Origin: JANNBN01 sp031430595
Lineage (GTDB): Bacteria; Actinomycetota; Acidimicrobiia; Acidimicrobiales; JANYDT01
Assembly (NCBI GenBank): GCA_031430595.1
Contig: JANPBU010000045.1
Coordinates: 1 to 64,000, forward strand
Direction: 5' to 3'
DNA length: 64,000 bases
Below are positions 7,990-16,995 of this stretch, piece after piece. A program made the translations under genes and the position numbers. Numbering within the stretch: position 1 is the first letter of the stretch; each line of letters begins with the position of its first letter. The notes under the pieces were generated by a model. It searched no databases. It was not told the origin of the DNA and was given only the letters and a program-made list of their open reading frames with translations.

Positions 7990-9492
7990 ATGACCTTGAC
8001 CACATCTGCCCCCATCAGCCCCGCCGTCGATGCCGCCATTTTTGATGGAATGGTTACCGACGATTGGGTGTCCACCTCTGACCATCGCCGAATTGGTCAA
8101 TTACACCTTGGCCTGGTGCTCGGTGCGGTGATCGCTGCTGCTTCGTTAGGAATCGCTGTTCACGGGTCAGAAGGCGGTTGGTTTGGCCTCGCCAGTTCTG
8201 GTCGGGGTTCAGTTGGTTCGTTGTTGGCTTTGCACCAAAATCTTTGGGCGGTAGCTATCGGAATGCCTCTGTGGGTCGCGGTCGGTACCCTCGTTGTGCC
8301 GGGTCAGATCGGTGCGACTCGGTTGGCGTTTCCTCGTATGGCCAGCGTGAGTCTTTGGGGTTGGGTGGTTGGTGTCGCCACGTTGGTCACAGCCACGCTG
8401 GTCGAAGATGGCCCCGTCACGTTTAATGTTTTGATGAGCCAAGCGCCCCTCGGAACATCCGGTGCGGCAAATCAGGCCACTGATTTGGCGATCGCTAGCC
8501 TGATGCTGATCGCGGGCGCCACGCTGGTTGGTGCAGTGAACCTCGTGGCAACGATCGTGACCGAACGCCGCCCGGCCCTCAAACTGGGCGAAGTTAATCC
8601 GTTCAGTTGGTCGATTTTCGTCGCGATGGCCGTCAGCATTTTGTCGACACCCGTCTTCATCGCTGGTTTATTTCTTACCTACCTCGATCAACACTTTGGT
8701 AGTCAATTTTTCGCTTCTGGTGCTGGTGCCGATCGGGCATGGGCACATATGGTCTGGTTGTTTGGCCGCCCCGAAACCCTGTTGATTGCACTTCCTGCCG
8801 TGGGTGCTGTAGCCGGTATCGTTGTTGCCCGCACCGGCCGTCCGCTCGTTGGTGGTTCGGTAGGTAACGCATTGATTTCTGCTGCGGGCTGCATCTCGAT
8901 CACTGTGTGGGCCGGTCGAGAATTGATCGCCGGATCCTTGATTCAGCCCTACTCCCGATTCTGGGTTGCTCTCGTGATCGTGCCCCTGTTTCTGCTGCTG
9001 CTGCTCATTCTTGGTAGCGTCCGCGGCGGCTTGAAACCAGACGTTTCGCTGCTGTTTGCGCTTGGTGTGTTGCTTTCGATTGTGCTTGGGGCGCTTATCA
9101 CCGTGGTGTTGATTACCCGTGATCTCACCCCCGATACTGCTGGTGCGGCCCAGTTCGGTTTGCCAAATCTATTGATCTTCGGCGTTGCCTTGCTCGGTGC
9201 GCTCGGCATGGTTGTCGAAACCGCTACCGATGGTTACGGTCGAACATTGTCGAAAATTGGCGCAACTTTGGGCGGTCTTTCGGTATTAGGAGGCGTGTTG
9301 TTGAGTGGTGCAGGCTTGGCGCTCGGCTCGTTTGTTGATGATGCCAAAAATGCTCACGCGGGTGCTGCGCTCGGCAAGGGCCTCATCGCTGCGGGTGCGG
9401 CACTTGTGATGCTTACGATTGTTGGTTCGGCGTTCGGTCGTTCGCGAAGCGTCTCGGCAACGGGGTCTCATTCTCAGGAAGGAAACCACTGA
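7990..9492 (+). CDS. Divergent COX1-like membrane protein lacking catalytic ligands
   Basis: About 500 residues and roughly 12 helices. Clear alignment to oxidase subunit I is visible: STSDHRRIG (for TTVDHKRLG), PGQIGATRLAFPRM (for PLQIGARDVAFPRM), WLFGRPETLLIALPA (for WLFGHPEVYILILPA). One candidate heme a ligand, His82, is kept. The CuB His and cross-linking Tyr of HPEVY are replaced by Arg260 and Leu264, the His-His pair is Gly309-Arg310, and the HFHY segment is absent. It therefore should not reduce oxygen. It starts a tight run with a COX3-like gene (1-nt overlap) directly before the real caa3 genes, so a structural or assembly role is an inference. The family is not one I can name. Confidence 0.8.
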   Translation: MTLTTSAPISPAVDAAIFDGMVTDDWVSTSDHRRIGQLHLGLVLGAVIAAASLGIAVHGSEGGWFGLASSGRGSVGSLLALHQNLWAVAIGMPLWVAVGTLVVPGQIGATRLAFPRMASVSLWGWVVGVATLVTATLVEDGPVTFNVLMSQAPLGTSGAANQATDLAIASLMLIAGATLVGAVNLVATIVTERRPALKLGEVNPFSWSIFVAMAVSILSTPVFIAGLFLTYLDQHFGSQFFASGAGADRAWAHMVWLFGRPETLLIALPAVGAVAGIVVARTGRPLVGGSVGNALISAAGCISITVWAGRELIAGSLIQPYSRFWVALVIVPLFLLLLLILGSVRGGLKPDVSLLFALGVLLSIVLGALITVVLITRDLTPDTAGAAQFGLPNLLIFGVALLGALGMVVETATDGYGRTLSKIGATLGGLSVLGGVLLSGAGLALGSFVDDAKNAHAGAALGKGLIAAGAALVMLTIVGSAFGRSRSVSATGSHSQEGNH

Positions 9493-10100
9493 TGGCTACA
9501 AAAGCCCAAACAAACACGGTGGTAACCCCAGTCGGGTTGCGTCGCCAGTCTGGCAATTCGGCGTACCTAGGTGCGCTACTGGTTGCCGCAGCGGGGTTTG
9601 TCTTTATGGCTGCGCTGTGCGGTGCGTACATTTCGGTTCGTAACTTCGTTGGGATTGGCGATGGCGGCTTCATTCCGAAAGAAATGAAGTTCGATAACTA
9701 TGCAGGCTTTATGACCATGGTTTCGGGCCTTGGGGCATCGGCTTCGGCTGAGTGGGCGCTGATTTCGGCCAAGGTAAAACAGCGTCGTTGGGCATTGGGT
9801 GGTTACGGTTTTGCCATTCTGCTTGGCCTCGGGGCTGCCAACTCGGCGTGGTTCATCGGAAGTCGGTCTGCCCTCGTTGCGGCTGACACCGCGTATGCGA
9901 TTTCGTTCTATGCCGTTATCGCAACCACGATTGGTTTCGTGTTGCTCGGCGTTCTCGCCAGCCTGCTTGGTCTCGTGCGCACGATGGGCGGCCATATCTT
10001 CGGCGACAACGTGTTGCTTGGCCGGGCAACGAACGTATTTGTTCACCTTGGCACGGCAGCTTCGCTTGTCATGTTCTTTCTTCTCTTCACTTACAAGTAG
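9492..10100 (+). CDS. Divergent COX3-like membrane protein
   Basis: About 202 residues with five or so helices, resembling oxidase subunit III in overall layout (AYLGALLVAAAGFVFMAALCGAY at the first helix, a final helix before a short Lys end). The Glu of the first helix and the GFHGVHV and YWHFVD motifs seen in the canonical subunit III at 14853-15434 are all replaced. Its ATG overlaps the stop of the COX1-like gene (TGATG), which indicates translational coupling and probably a complex with that protein. It may stabilise the COX1-like partner as subunit III does subunit I. Homology is moderately clear; function is inferred. Confidence 0.65.
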   Translation: MATKAQTNTVVTPVGLRRQSGNSAYLGALLVAAAGFVFMAALCGAYISVRNFVGIGDGGFIPKEMKFDNYAGFMTMVSGLGASASAEWALISAKVKQRRWALGGYGFAILLGLGAANSAWFIGSRSALVAADTAYAISFYAVIATTIGFVLLGVLASLLGLVRTMGGHIFGDNVLLGRATNVFVHLGTAASLVMFFLLFTYK

Positions 10101-10109
10101 GAGTAACAA

Positions 10110-10871
10110 GTGTTCTCCCTTGCTACAAAAAGCCTTGCCGGTCTGAGTGTCATGTCGCTCGTTTTGGCCCTCGTAACCACGAGTGTTTCCCCTGATCGTG
10201 TTGCCGTAACACTGTTTTTTTGCGTGTTTGGGGCTGCGATGCTGATGACGTTCGGGGTTCGGGCAACCACCGGATATAACGATCGAGCTGCAGTGCTTGG
10301 CGTATCCGGTTCGGCGAACCGGCCAGCTGCGAAGTCATTTGCGCCAGTACTCGTCGCCCTCGGTGGAGGGGCGATTGTGGTTGGTGCCGCGGTCGGTGTC
10401 GTCGCCTACGTGGCTGGTTTGGTACTTGTCGCCGCAGGCGCTGCTTTCTGGATTATTGATACTTGGCGTGAGCATCCTTCGTCGACACCCCGAATTTCGA
10501 CCCGGGTCAGTAACTCGTTCTCGTTGCCGTTCCTTATGCCGCTCATTGTCCTTGGGCTCATTGGCTTTGCCGCGGTTTCATTTTCTCGAATCTTTTTGTC
10601 GTTCAGTGAATCATCGTCATGGATTGTTGCTTCGGCTATTGCGGTCGCACTCTTTTTGGGTTCTTTTGTCGTGGCGCTCCTTCCGAAACAATCATCACGG
10701 CGTACGTTTGGGATTTTCTTGGTTGCCCTCATGATTGCTATCGGGGCTGTGGGTTTGATTGGTTTGCTTCGAGGTCCAGTGGAACACGAAGAGGGTCACA
10801 GCGAAGGCGTTGAAAAGGTCAGCGAAGGCGTCGAGAAAACAGTTGAAGGCGAAGTCGTCAAAGAAGGCTGA
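10110..10871 (+). CDS. Unknown integral membrane protein of the oxidase locus
   Basis: About 253 residues with seven or eight predicted helices and a charged C-terminal tail rich in Glu and Lys that repeats the pattern EGVEK (near residues 230-245). The start is GTG with a good ribosome binding site (TAGGAG) 9 nt after the COX3-like stop, so it belongs to the same transcript. I do not recognise the family. Its position between the inactive COX paralogues and the TlpA-like gene suggests it is a third partner of that module. The downstream gene overlaps its 3' end. Confidence 0.7.
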   Translation: MFSLATKSLAGLSVMSLVLALVTTSVSPDRVAVTLFFCVFGAAMLMTFGVRATTGYNDRAAVLGVSGSANRPAAKSFAPVLVALGGGAIVVGAAVGVVAYVAGLVLVAAGAAFWIIDTWREHPSSTPRISTRVSNSFSLPFLMPLIVLGLIGFAAVSFSRIFLSFSESSSWIVASAIAVALFLGSFVVALLPKQSSRRTFGIFLVALMIAIGAVGLIGLLRGPVEHEEGHSEGVEKVSEGVEKTVEGEVVKEG

Positions 10872-11442
10872 GGTCAACCAACTCAGTGAACTTGCGCTGG
10901 GCAGCCAGCTGTCTCGAGCGGGCAGGTGGAGTCGGTACTTCCTTGCCGTTGCTTTCGTCCCGCTTGTCTTCTTTCTGGCTGGCCTAGCAGTTACCCGTGT
11001 TTCCTCAAACGACACCGCTCAGCGATCGGCACCTAGGCAACTCGGGTCGTTCGACCTTCCAGATCTATTGGGTAGCGGAATCCGTCACTCGAATGCAAGC
11101 CTGAAAGGGCGTCCGGCAGTCATTACGGTGTTCGACAAAGACTGTGTGTCTTGCAAAACCGAACTTCCCATGATCGAAGAGGTGGCTTCGACCATGAAGA
11201 ACAAGGTGTTCGTATTAGGGGTTGACCACCTCGATCGGGTGAGTGATGCACAGGCGTTTGTCAGCGGACTCGCCATCACGTTTCCAGTCGCGCACGAACT
11301 GACGGGTGATTTGTCGCTTTCTTGGCAACTTGCTGGGCTTCCGACGACGCTGTTTGTTGATTCCCGGGGTCAAGAAGTCAGTAGGGTGGTCGGCACCATC
11401 GCTCGTGACGACCTAATAAATCGTATCGAACGTCTCTCTTGA
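10813..11442 (+). CDS. TlpA/ResA-like membrane-anchored thioredoxin protein
   Basis: A basic N-terminal stretch (KALKRSAKASRKQLKAK) precedes one membrane helix, then a thioredoxin fold outside the membrane. The active site is DKDCVSCKTELP (CxxC) and the cis-Pro region reads LPTTLFVDSRG. Such proteins reduce disulfides on apocytochromes or prepare copper sites; here cytochrome c domain and CuA maturation of the caa3 oxidase are plausible targets. The start is uncertain: the frame is open back to TTG at 10759, TTG codons at 10813 and 10843 are alternatives, and all overlap the upstream gene. The subunit II gene follows 68 bp downstream of its stop. Confidence 0.8.
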   Translation, partial: KRSAKASRKQLKAKSSKKAEVNQLSELALGSQLSRAGRWSRYFLAVAFVPLVFFLAGLAVTRVSSNDTAQRSAPRQLGSFDLPDLLGSGIRHSNASLKGRPAVITVFDKDCVSCKTELPMIEEVASTMKNKVFVLGVDHLDRVSDAQAFVSGLAITFPVAHELTGDLSLSWQLAGLPTTLFVDSRGQEVSRVVGTIARDDLINRIERLS

Positions 11443-11510
11443 CCCATTTCATGTGTTTTCGGTTTGTTACGCGTTTTGCGTATCTGCAGTTCTTGAGGAA
11501 GGCTTTACCC

Positions 11511-12770
11511 GTGTTCTTTGAACGACGTTCATCCAAGCGAAGCAGTGGGTCTACTCGCTCTGCGTTGCTTGCGCTTGCTGTTCCCCTGGTCTTGGCTTCG
11601 TGTTCAGCTTCTGACAAGTACCCGCAAGACGGCTTTTCTCCGGGAAGCGAGCGCGGACCGTACCCTCGAACCATCAACAGCATTGCGCACCCAACGTTCA
11701 TCATTGCGGGTGTTGTCGGGGTGTTCGTGTATGCGCTGGTGTTGTATACCGTCATAAAGTACCGGCGGCGCACCGAAGACGCAGTGCCGGTTCAAGTGCA
11801 CGGCAACAAGTTTGTTGAGTTGGCTTCTGTTGGTCTTGCATCGTTGCTGCTGATTGGCGTCGGCGTGCCAGCAACCGGCATTTTCATTGACTCTCGGGCC
11901 ACGGTAAAGGATGCGATGGACATCACCGTGATTGGACACCGATGGTGGTGGGAGTATCGCTACTCGGCCGTTGGTGATCAATTGACGACCTCGTTCCCAC
12001 GAGATATCGATGACCCAGATGACGTCGAAGCAGCAAAGGCCGAAAACCGAGAAGCTAAGAATATTTACGGTATCCCGAAAGATGACCGGGCAGTGTTGGT
12101 TAACGCAGGCGAACTTCACATTCCAGAGGGTCGCGATATTCGGCTGAACATCATGTCGATGGACGTCATCCACAACTATTGGGTTCCAAAGCTCTCAGGA
12201 AAGATCTATGCCATTCCTGGCAAAGTGAACTACCTCAACATCAAAGCCGATGTGGGGCTGGCTAAGCCAGGTAAGCCCTACTTCCTGTACGGGCAGTGTG
12301 CTGAATTCTGCGGAACCTCGCACGCCAATATGCGGTTCAAAGTGGTAGTTCAAACGAAGGCTGATTTTGCCAAATGGAAGGCCGAACAGATGGGCCCCGT
12401 AAAGTTGGCAAAGGTTCCGACGAAACTTGCGGATGGTACCGTGAACCTGGCGTCGCTGACCGAAAAGGAACAGCTGGTGTATCAGGGTGAACAGCTTTTT
12501 AACGGTTCAGGTGCTTGTTCGTCTTGCCACTACCAAAATTCGTCGAAGGGGTGGGACCCTACGGTCGACGCTGGGAAGATCGGTCCAAACTTGACCCACA
12601 TTGGTAGCCGAAAGCATTTCGCTGGGGCCATTGCTCCACTTGACGAGAAAAATCTCACGGCTTGGTTACGAAACCCTCAAGAGTTCAAACCTGGCTCGTT
12701 GATGGTTATCCGGTCGCTGAAAGACGACGAGATCACAGCCCTCGTCGCATACATCAAGTCCTTAACGTGA
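11511..12770 (+). CDS. ctaC: Cytochrome c oxidase subunit II, caa3 type (fused cytochrome c)
   Basis: About 419 residues. A lipoprotein-like signal (ALAVPLVLASC) leads to two membrane helices, then the CuA domain with GQCAEFCGTSHANM near residue 260. A C-terminal cytochrome c domain has CSSCH near residues 336-340 and an axial Met in PGSLM near residue 398. The protein takes electrons into the oxidase through its own heme c and CuA. I chose GTG at 11511 because GAGGAAGG stands 8 nt upstream; longer forms starting at 11439 overlap the previous gene and lack such a site. It is followed by subunits I, III and IV. Confidence 0.95.
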   Translation: MFFERRSSKRSSGSTRSALLALAVPLVLASCSASDKYPQDGFSPGSERGPYPRTINSIAHPTFIIAGVVGVFVYALVLYTVIKYRRRTEDAVPVQVHGNKFVELASVGLASLLLIGVGVPATGIFIDSRATVKDAMDITVIGHRWWWEYRYSAVGDQLTTSFPRDIDDPDDVEAAKAENREAKNIYGIPKDDRAVLVNAGELHIPEGRDIRLNIMSMDVIHNYWVPKLSGKIYAIPGKVNYLNIKADVGLAKPGKPYFLYGQCAEFCGTSHANMRFKVVVQTKADFAKWKAEQMGPVKLAKVPTKLADGTVNLASLTEKEQLVYQGEQLFNGSGACSSCHYQNSSKGWDPTVDAGKIGPNLTHIGSRKHFAGAIAPLDEKNLTAWLRNPQEFKPGSLMVIRSLKDDEITALVAYIKSLT

Positions 12771-12855
12771 CCCTGAAGTAATCACGTGAACATCTTCTTT
12801 TCCCTCGAATCATTTTTCCCCCTAGTGCAGAACGACACGAACTGCGGAGTTTGAC

Positions 12856-14853
12856 ATGGCAATTGTTCTTGAACCATCAATCCCAGCCGGAGCCGACGAT
12901 CGGCCGATCAGCGTGGTTGACACTGGTCTACTCCGTCGTCCGCTCGAATCCGAACGAGGAATTCTCTCGTGGATAACGACCGTCGATCACAAGCGTCTTG
13001 GCATTATGTACGGCGTCGCGTCGATGATTTGGTTTGTCATCGGCGGCGTCGAAGCGTTGTTCATTCGCTTGCAGTTGGCCGTCCCGAATAACTCGGTTCT
13101 TGGTGCTGATACGTACAACGCTGCATTTACGATGCATGCAACCACGATGGTGTTCCTCGTCGTGATGCCGATGTCGGCTGCGTTCTTCAACTACTTTCTT
13201 CCGCTTCAAATCGGGGCACGTGACGTGGCATTCCCCCGAATGAACGCCTTCTCGTGGTGGGCGTACTTTTTCGGTGGCATCTTCCTGTATTCCAGTTATT
13301 TCCTTGGTGGTTTTCCAAACGGTGGCTGGTTTGGGTACGCACCAAACACCTCGACTACTTACTCGCCAGGTCACGGCATTGACTTTTGGATTCTCGGACT
13401 CCAGATTTTGGGTATTGGTTCAACTGTTTCGGCGGTGAACTTCATTGTCACCACGTTTAATATGCGAGCGCCAGGTATGTCGTTCATGCGTATGCCGGTG
13501 TTCGCATGGATGACGCTTGTTGCGAGCTTCTTGATGTTGTTTGCCATGCCGATCATCACGGTGGCGCTATTCCTGCTGACTTTCGACCGGTCGTGGGGCG
13601 CGAACTTCTTCAACGTGTCTCAGGGTGGCGACCCGATTCTTTGGCAGCACTTATTTTGGCTTTTCGGTCACCCCGAGGTGTACATATTAATTTTGCCAGC
13701 CATGGGCATTGTTTCTGAGGTGCTACCTACCTTCGCGCGCAAACCACTCTTTGGCTACCCGGTCGTTGTTTTCTCGGGTATCGCCATTGGTTTCATGGGT
13801 TGGGGTGTCTGGGCTCACCATATGTTCGCTGTTGGTCTCGGAACCACAGCGACCGCAGCCTTCGGTGTCAGCACCATGTTCATCGCCGTGCCGACTGGTG
13901 TAAAGATTTTCAACTGGGTCGGAACGATTTGGGGAGGTGCCATCAAGTTCACGACTGCCATGCTGTTTAGTGTCGGGTTTATCTTGACGTTCCTTATCGG
14001 CGGTCTGTCTGGCGTAACCCACTCGATCGTCGCCTCCGACACGCAACAAACCGACACTTATTACATCGTCGCCCACTTCCACTATGTGCTCTTCGGTGGG
14101 GCGATCATGGGTCTCTTCTCAGGTATTTATTACTGGTGGCCAAAGATCTTCGGTCGGCTTCTCGACGAGAAGCTTGGCAAGATTCATTGGTTCCTAATTT
14201 TCCTCGGAACCCATCTCACGTTCGGCCCCATGCACTTCGTGGGCCTGATGGGCCAGCCCCGTCGTATCTATCGTTACGACGCCGGGATGGGCTTCGATTT
14301 CTGGAACCTGGTCGAAACGATCGGTTCGTTTGTCATTGCCGTTTCTATGCTGGTGTTCTTTGCCAACGTGATTCGAACTCATCGTGCTCCAAAGGTTGCC
14401 GTACCCTCCGATCCGTGGGATGCCCGGACCATCGAGTGGATGACCGACAATCCACCGAAGCCACATAACTTTGACATCATTCCAGTGGTTCATTCGGTCG
14501 ACGAGTTTTGGCATCGTAAGTATGCAACCGACCCTGATACCCACCGCATGAAGCGGGTCGCAACCGCCGATCAGGTGTTGCATCACGAGTACGTTGACCC
14601 GAAGTCAATTCATATGCCGTCGCCTTCGTACTGGCCGCTCATCCTCGGGTTTGCGCTGTTCGTCACCGCCTACGGTGCTCTGTATAAGGCAATTCCACTG
14701 CTCATTGTTGGTGCAGCTTCAATCGTATGTGCGATTATGGGTTGGGCTATCGAGCCGAGTGCAGCACCACATGAAGAAGACGATCTTGCGTTGCCGATGA
14801 GTGGCGCTCTCGCCGTCGGCACTGCTGGCGAATTGACGAGTGGGGACCATTGA
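12856..14853 (+). CDS. ctaD: Cytochrome c oxidase subunit I (aa3/caa3 type)
   Basis: About 665 residues, the oxygen-reducing proton-pumping subunit. All heme and copper ligands are visible: His94 (heme a), His272 with Tyr276 in GHPEVY, His321-His322 (CuB), and His407 and His409 in AHFHYV (heme a3 and heme a). After the usual 12 helices the protein continues with a soluble linker (residues about 515-590), two further helices and an acidic tail, so it is longer than a minimal subunit I. The ribosome binding site CGGAG precedes the ATG by 7 nt. Its stop overlaps the start of subunit III (TGATG). Confidence 0.96.
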   Translation: MAIVLEPSIPAGADDRPISVVDTGLLRRPLESERGILSWITTVDHKRLGIMYGVASMIWFVIGGVEALFIRLQLAVPNNSVLGADTYNAAFTMHATTMVFLVVMPMSAAFFNYFLPLQIGARDVAFPRMNAFSWWAYFFGGIFLYSSYFLGGFPNGGWFGYAPNTSTTYSPGHGIDFWILGLQILGIGSTVSAVNFIVTTFNMRAPGMSFMRMPVFAWMTLVASFLMLFAMPIITVALFLLTFDRSWGANFFNVSQGGDPILWQHLFWLFGHPEVYILILPAMGIVSEVLPTFARKPLFGYPVVVFSGIAIGFMGWGVWAHHMFAVGLGTTATAAFGVSTMFIAVPTGVKIFNWVGTIWGGAIKFTTAMLFSVGFILTFLIGGLSGVTHSIVASDTQQTDTYYIVAHFHYVLFGGAIMGLFSGIYYWWPKIFGRLLDEKLGKIHWFLIFLGTHLTFGPMHFVGLMGQPRRIYRYDAGMGFDFWNLVETIGSFVIAVSMLVFFANVIRTHRAPKVAVPSDPWDARTIEWMTDNPPKPHNFDIIPVVHSVDEFWHRKYATDPDTHRMKRVATADQVLHHEYVDPKSIHMPSPSYWPLILGFALFVTAYGALYKAIPLLIVGAASIVCAIMGWAIEPSAAPHEEDDLALPMSGALAVGTAGELTSGDH

Positions 14854-15434
14854 TGAGTACTGAAGCCCATCATGTGACCGCTACCGGGGTCTCGAACGAG
14901 AAGCTCGGTATGTGGACGTTCCTCGGGTCAGAATGCCTGTTGTTCGGTGCACTTATCGCCACGTACCTGAACTATCGCGGTAAGTCGATCAACGGTCCGT
15001 ACCCTAAAGATGTGTACAACATTCCGTTTACGTCAGCCTCGTCGTTTATCTTGCTGATGAGTTCGCTCACGATGGTGCTGGCTTTGTCGGCCATTCAGCG
15101 TGGTGACAATCGTCGTGGTCGTATTTGGTTGATCTCGACGGCGTTGCTTGGTTCAACGTTCATAGGTGGTCAGATTTACGAGTTCACCGACTTTGTTGGC
15201 AAAGGTCTGACCATGAAGACCAACCTGTTTGGCTCAAGCTTCTATGTGTTGACTGGCTTCCATGGTGTCCACGTCACGCTTGGAATTCTGATGTTGTTGG
15301 CGACTGCTTTCCTCAGTTGGAAAGGCAAGATCAACAAGTACAATGCCGAAGCTGTTGAGATCGTCGGTTTGTACTGGCATTTTGTTGACGTCATCTGGAT
15401 TGTCATCTTTACTGTCGTTTACCTCATCAAGTAA
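14853..15434 (+). CDS. ctaE: Cytochrome c oxidase subunit III
   Basis: About 193 residues with five helices. The canonical motifs are present: LGSECLLFGALIATY with the conserved Glu of the first helix, GFHGVHVTLGILML, and YWHFVDVIWI near the C-terminus. Subunit III stabilises subunit I and supports proton uptake. The ATG at 14853 overlaps the subunit I stop by one base, and a TTG just before it (14850) is not needed. It serves as the intact reference for the divergent COX3-like protein at 9492-10100. Confidence 0.95.
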   Translation: MSTEAHHVTATGVSNEKLGMWTFLGSECLLFGALIATYLNYRGKSINGPYPKDVYNIPFTSASSFILLMSSLTMVLALSAIQRGDNRRGRIWLISTALLGSTFIGGQIYEFTDFVGKGLTMKTNLFGSSFYVLTGFHGVHVTLGILMLLATAFLSWKGKINKYNAEAVEIVGLYWHFVDVIWIVIFTVVYLIK

Positions 15435-15447
15435 GGATCATCGAATC

Positions 15448-15936
15448 ATGGCGAACGTCCAAGTCAAAGAAGAGGAATACGTTGGGCCAGCCTTGTCGGC
15501 CCACGATAAGCAGTACATAGGTGTCGGGTTTGGCTTGGCCGTGATCACGGCAGTTGAAGTGGTGCTGTACTCCGTCGAAAAGAACGGTGACATCTCGGCC
15601 GCTGCGAACACCTGGGCGTTACTCGTGTTGTCATTTATCAAGTTCGTCATCGTTGCTGCGTTCTTTATGCACCTTAAGACTGACAACCCAATTTTTCGCC
15701 GTATGTTCGTTGTTGGCGCAGCACTGGCCGGATTTGCGTATCTTGCGACGCTTACTGCGTTCGGAGTATTTAAGACATGGGTTCCTTGGGTTGCGTACCT
15801 CGTGTTTGCGTTAGTTGGGATTGCACTCGCGTTCAAAAAGGGTCCAGCGAAAACCGACCATGCCGATCACGATCATGCTGACCACGACCATCCCGATCAT
15901 GATCTTGGGGAACCTGATCACGCCGTTGCTCACTGA
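15448..15936 (+). CDS. ctaF: Cytochrome c oxidase subunit IV-like protein with His/Asp-rich tail
   Basis: About 162 residues. The central part matches the prokaryotic COX4 fold: helices around AVITAVEVVLY and LLVLSFIKFVIVAAFFMHLKTD. Two more helices follow. The C-terminus is a repeated DHADHDH-type tail (residues about 137-162) with many His and Asp, a likely metal-binding segment. It follows subunit III by 13 nt with an AAGGATCAT site upstream. COX4-type subunits stabilise caa3 oxidases. The tail could hold copper for CuA or CuB loading, which is speculation. Confidence 0.88.
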   Translation: MANVQVKEEEYVGPALSAHDKQYIGVGFGLAVITAVEVVLYSVEKNGDISAAANTWALLVLSFIKFVIVAAFFMHLKTDNPIFRRMFVVGAALAGFAYLATLTAFGVFKTWVPWVAYLVFALVGIALAFKKGPAKTDHADHDHADHDHPDHDLGEPDHAVAH

Positions 15937-16005
15937 ATAGCAATGTGACGTAGGCCTCAACGGGTCAGCTACCGCTTTCCCAGCTCAAGGGTTCAGGATA
16001 AGATC

Positions 16006-16989
16006 ATGATGTTTACGAGCACGATCCTAGGTGTGCAGGGTGCCGTTGGTTCGGCGGTTGCGAGCCTGCCCTGGAAGGTAGAACCGAGCGTCTGGCTCGT
16101 TATGGGCGGTGTCATCACGTTTTTGTGGTGGTCGATCACCAAGGTCGGCCCAAGACTCGTTGAAGAGGGTCAGGCTGTTGTTTCACGTCGGCAAAAGCAG
16201 TGGCTGGTTGCCGGTGTGGTCTGGACGTGGGTCTTCTCTGAATACCCGATCCACGACATCAGCGAAAAGTACCTTTTTTTGGTGCACATGCTGCAGCACA
16301 CGGTGTTCACGCTGATTGCACCTGCATGTTTCCTGTTGGGTGCCCCCGACTGGATGTGGAAATGGCTGCTTTCGAAGCGACCCGTGCTGGTCATCTCGAG
16401 GTTTTTCTCGAAGCCGATTGTGTCGCTGATCGTATTCAATGGCCTAGTGGTTGCAACCCATATGCCTGCGGTTGTCGAACTCGCGACGAGCAACGGGTTG
16501 TTCCACTTCACAGTGCATGCGGTGCTGTTCGTTTCTGGGATCTTTATGTGGGTTCCGGTGATCAATCGAACCTCGCTATTACCGAAGTTCAAAACTCCAA
16601 CGAAGATGCTGTACCTGTTCGCCCAATCCATCGTTCCGACTGTGCCGGCGTCGTTTCTGACCTTTGCGCAAACCCCTATGTACGCACATTATGCAAATGC
16701 GCCCCGACTCATTTCGGGCTTTGATGCCGTGGCCGATCAACAATGGGCTGCTGTCGGTATGAAGCTTGGTGCCGGAACTTACATTTGGGGCATTGTCGGT
16801 TACCTCTTCTACACGTGGTGGAAAGACAGTGAGGCCGGATTGGCGAACGACAATCTCAAGCCAATCCCTGACTCGCTTGGAAGCGGCACGTTGACCTGGG
16901 ACCGCGTTCAAGCCGAGTTCGATCGACTCGATCGGGCCCCGAATACTCCGGCACCAAACACACCGGCACCAAACACCCCGGCAACGTAA
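16006..16989 (+). CDS. ctaG: CtaG-like caa3 oxidase assembly factor
   Basis: About 327 residues with seven helices and the caa3_CtaG family features: FLVHMLQHTVFTLIAPACFLLGAP near residue 90, a second membrane His (FHFTVHAVLFVSGIFMWVPVI), and QTPMYAHY. The family is linked to CuB insertion in caa3 oxidases. The C-terminus ends in three copies of APNTP, encoded by a 15-bp tandem repeat at about 16936-16983, so the tail length may vary between strains. Two adjacent ATG codons (16006, 16009) are possible starts. It lies 69 bp after subunit IV. Confidence 0.88.
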   Translation: MMFTSTILGVQGAVGSAVASLPWKVEPSVWLVMGGVITFLWWSITKVGPRLVEEGQAVVSRRQKQWLVAGVVWTWVFSEYPIHDISEKYLFLVHMLQHTVFTLIAPACFLLGAPDWMWKWLLSKRPVLVISRFFSKPIVSLIVFNGLVVATHMPAVVELATSNGLFHFTVHAVLFVSGIFMWVPVINRTSLLPKFKTPTKMLYLFAQSIVPTVPASFLTFAQTPMYAHYANAPRLISGFDAVADQQWAAVGMKLGAGTYIWGIVGYLFYTWWKDSEAGLANDNLKPIPDSLGSGTLTWDRVQAEFDRLDRAPNTPAPNTPAPNTPAT

Positions 16990-16995
16990 GTTGTC

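Noticed and set aside
11439..11510. Longer start for oxidase subunit II
   Set aside because: The GTG at 11511 has a strong ribosome site and places the lipoprotein signal correctly.
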